The notes beneath the pieces were generated by a model. It searched no databases, had not been told where the DNA came from, and saw only the letters and a list, made by a program, of their open reading frames with translations. Shown in pieces: positions 15,176-16,190 of a stretch of 16,190 nucleotides of DNA. The stretch covers positions 1-16,190 of the forward strand of contig CAMPJH010000017.1 in assembly GCA_946886845.1 (NCBI GenBank), read 5' to 3'. Within the stretch, counting starts at the first letter, position 1; every line of letters starts with the position of its first letter. This stretch comes from an uncultured Sphingomonas sp. (GTDB lineage: Bacteria > Pseudomonadota > Alphaproteobacteria > Sphingomonadales > Sphingomonadaceae). The translations under genes were made by a program, and so were the position numbers.

Positions 15176-16190
15176 AATGCCCCCACCAGCTCCTTGAACC
15201 GGTCCCCCCGGTCCTCGAAATCGCGAAATTGGTCGAAGCTCGCGCAGGCCGGCGACAGCAGCACCGTGTCCCCCGCCTCCGCTTCGCGAGCCGCTTCGCC
15301 CACCGCGCGCTCCAGCGTTTCGCACTCTGCCACGTTCATGTGCGGCGACAAGAGCGAAGCGAACAATTCGCCCGCCTCGCCAATAGTATAGGCCTTGCGG
15401 ACATGGCCGAAGTGCGGCGCGCACTCGTCGAGCGAGTCGGTCTTGGCCTGCCCGCCGCAGATCCAGCGAATGCGCTCGAACGCGGCAAGCGCCGGCGCGG
15501 TCGCGGTGGGGTTGGTCGCCTTGCTGTCGTTAACGAAGACAACGCCGTCCCTATCGCGCACTTGCTCCATCCGGTGCGGCAGGACTCGGAAAGACTCGCC
15601 CGCGGTCCAAATTGCTTCGTCGGGAACACCCAATTCCTTGCAGACGTTCGCGGCTATCCCGACGTTTTCGGCGTTGTGAATTCCTCGCAATCCCATCGCG
15701 GTATTGCCGTCGTTGTCGAGGTAGGATTCGGAATTGATTACGTAGAAATTCCGACGAACCTTGGCGACAGCTTCACCCGCTTCGTCAGTCGTGTCCCCCA
15801 CAAAAGCGAAATGATCCGGCGACTGCATCTCGAACAGACGCGCTTTCGAAGCGACATAAGCCTCGAAGCTCTCGTACCGGTCGAGATGGTCGGGGGTGAT
15901 GTTGAGCAGCACGGCGACGTCGCAGTCGAGGCTCTGGGTCAGGTCGAGCTGGTAGCTCGACAGCTCGAGCACATAGACCCCGCCCTCAGGCAGCGGGTCC
16001 TGGGCGAGGATCGGCAGGCCGATATTGCCGCCCATCGCGCTCGGCACGCCCGCGGTCTGAAGGATGTGGTGGACGAGCGCGGTCGTCGTCGACTTGCCGT
16101 TGGTGCCGGTGATGCCGACCACCTTGTGCGGCGGCAGCTCCGGCCGGGCGCGGGCGAACAGCTCGATGTCGCCGATGATCTCGACGCCCG
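15172..16190 (-). CDS. murD: UDP-N-acetylmuramoylalanine--D-glutamate ligase (5' end outside window)
   Basis: The C-terminal 338 residues of a Mur ligase that adds D-glutamate to UDP-MurNAc-L-Ala with ATP. The frame is open to the window edge, so the UDP-binding N-terminal domain (about 100 residues) is missing only because of the cut. The ATP P-loop VGITGTNGKSTTTALV is near visible residues 24-39. LLNITPDHLDRY follows in the central domain. FVNDSKATNPTAT and the C-terminal LLSPACASFDQFRDFEDRG are strong MurD marks. A GTG at 16122 lies inside the conserved P-loop strand and is not the real start. About 240 bases near 15600-15840 have lower GC than the rest of the gene. The stop overlaps ftsW by ATGA. 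Confidence 0.97.
   Translation of the reverse strand, partial: GVEIIGDIELFARARPELPPHKVVGITGTNGKSTTTALVHHILQTAGVPSAMGGNIGLPILAQDPLPEGGVYVLELSSYQLDLTQSLDCDVAVLLNITPDHLDRYESFEAYVASKARLFEMQSPDHFAFVGDTTDEAGEAVAKVRRNFYVINSESYLDNDGNTAMGLRGIHNAENVGIAANVCKELGVPDEAIWTAGESFRVLPHRMEQVRDRDGVVFVNDSKATNPTATAPALAAFERIRWICGGQAKTDSLDECAPHFGHVRKAYTIGEAGELFASLLSPHMNVAECETLERAVGEAAREAEAGDTVLLSPACASFDQFRDFEDRGDRFKELVGAL

Noticed and set aside
15176..15424. N-terminal extension of ftsW into murD
   Set aside because: It reads an alternative frame of murD; the ATGA overlap at 15172-15175 marks the start.
1..16190. tRNA, rRNA, CRISPR array, insertion sequence or phage genes
   Set aside because: No cloverleaf, regular repeat array, transposase or terminal inverted repeat was seen; nearly all DNA is accounted for by the listed genes.

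Overview
The window is a GC-rich (mostly 65-70% by eye) stretch of a bacterial chromosome. It carries the 3' part of a division and cell wall (dcw) cluster, read entirely on the minus strand. The gene order, the FtsZ with a long acidic linker and a [13 protein letters not shown] tail, the GANTC motifs near ftsZ, and the N-terminus of ArgS fit an alphaproteobacterium, most likely of the Sphingomonadales. The taxon is an inference from protein style, not a database match.

Right to left, which is the direction of transcription, the first block is murD (5' end outside the window), ftsW, murG, murC, murB, ddl, ftsQ and ftsA. The six junctions from murD to ftsQ are each a 4-base overlap of start and stop codon (ATGA five times, TTGA once), so this is a tightly coupled translational unit. 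It makes lipid II (MurD, MurC, MurB, Ddl, MurG), polymerises it at the septum (FtsW), and supplies the divisome proteins FtsQ and FtsA.

ftsZ does not follow ftsA directly. A major facilitator transporter gene sits 4 bases after ftsA on the same strand. A small DUF1801-family gene on the plus strand comes next, its stop codon abutting the transporter's stop codon. ftsZ follows, divergent from the DUF1801 gene. The 168-base divergent gap holds a good -10 box for ftsZ and four GANTC (CcrM-type) sites within 69 bases, plus repeated AAAAGTGG elements. ftsZ therefore seems to have its own, probably cell-cycle-linked, promoter.

Downstream of ftsZ are an exported TPR/SPOR-domain protein, a dGTPase-like HD phosphohydrolase (dgt), a small winged-helix regulator with its own near-consensus promoter, and argS (arginyl-tRNA synthetase, 3' end outside the window). 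No RNA genes, insertion sequences, CRISPR arrays or phage genes were seen. There is no gene-free stretch over 300 bases; the longest gaps are 188 bases (4075-4262) and 168 bases (5691-5858).

Three genes (argS, ddl, ftsA) appear to start with TTG. I found no complete undescribed system. The features most worth a second look are the split of ftsA from ftsZ, the ftsZ promoter, and the regulator inserted between dgt and argS.
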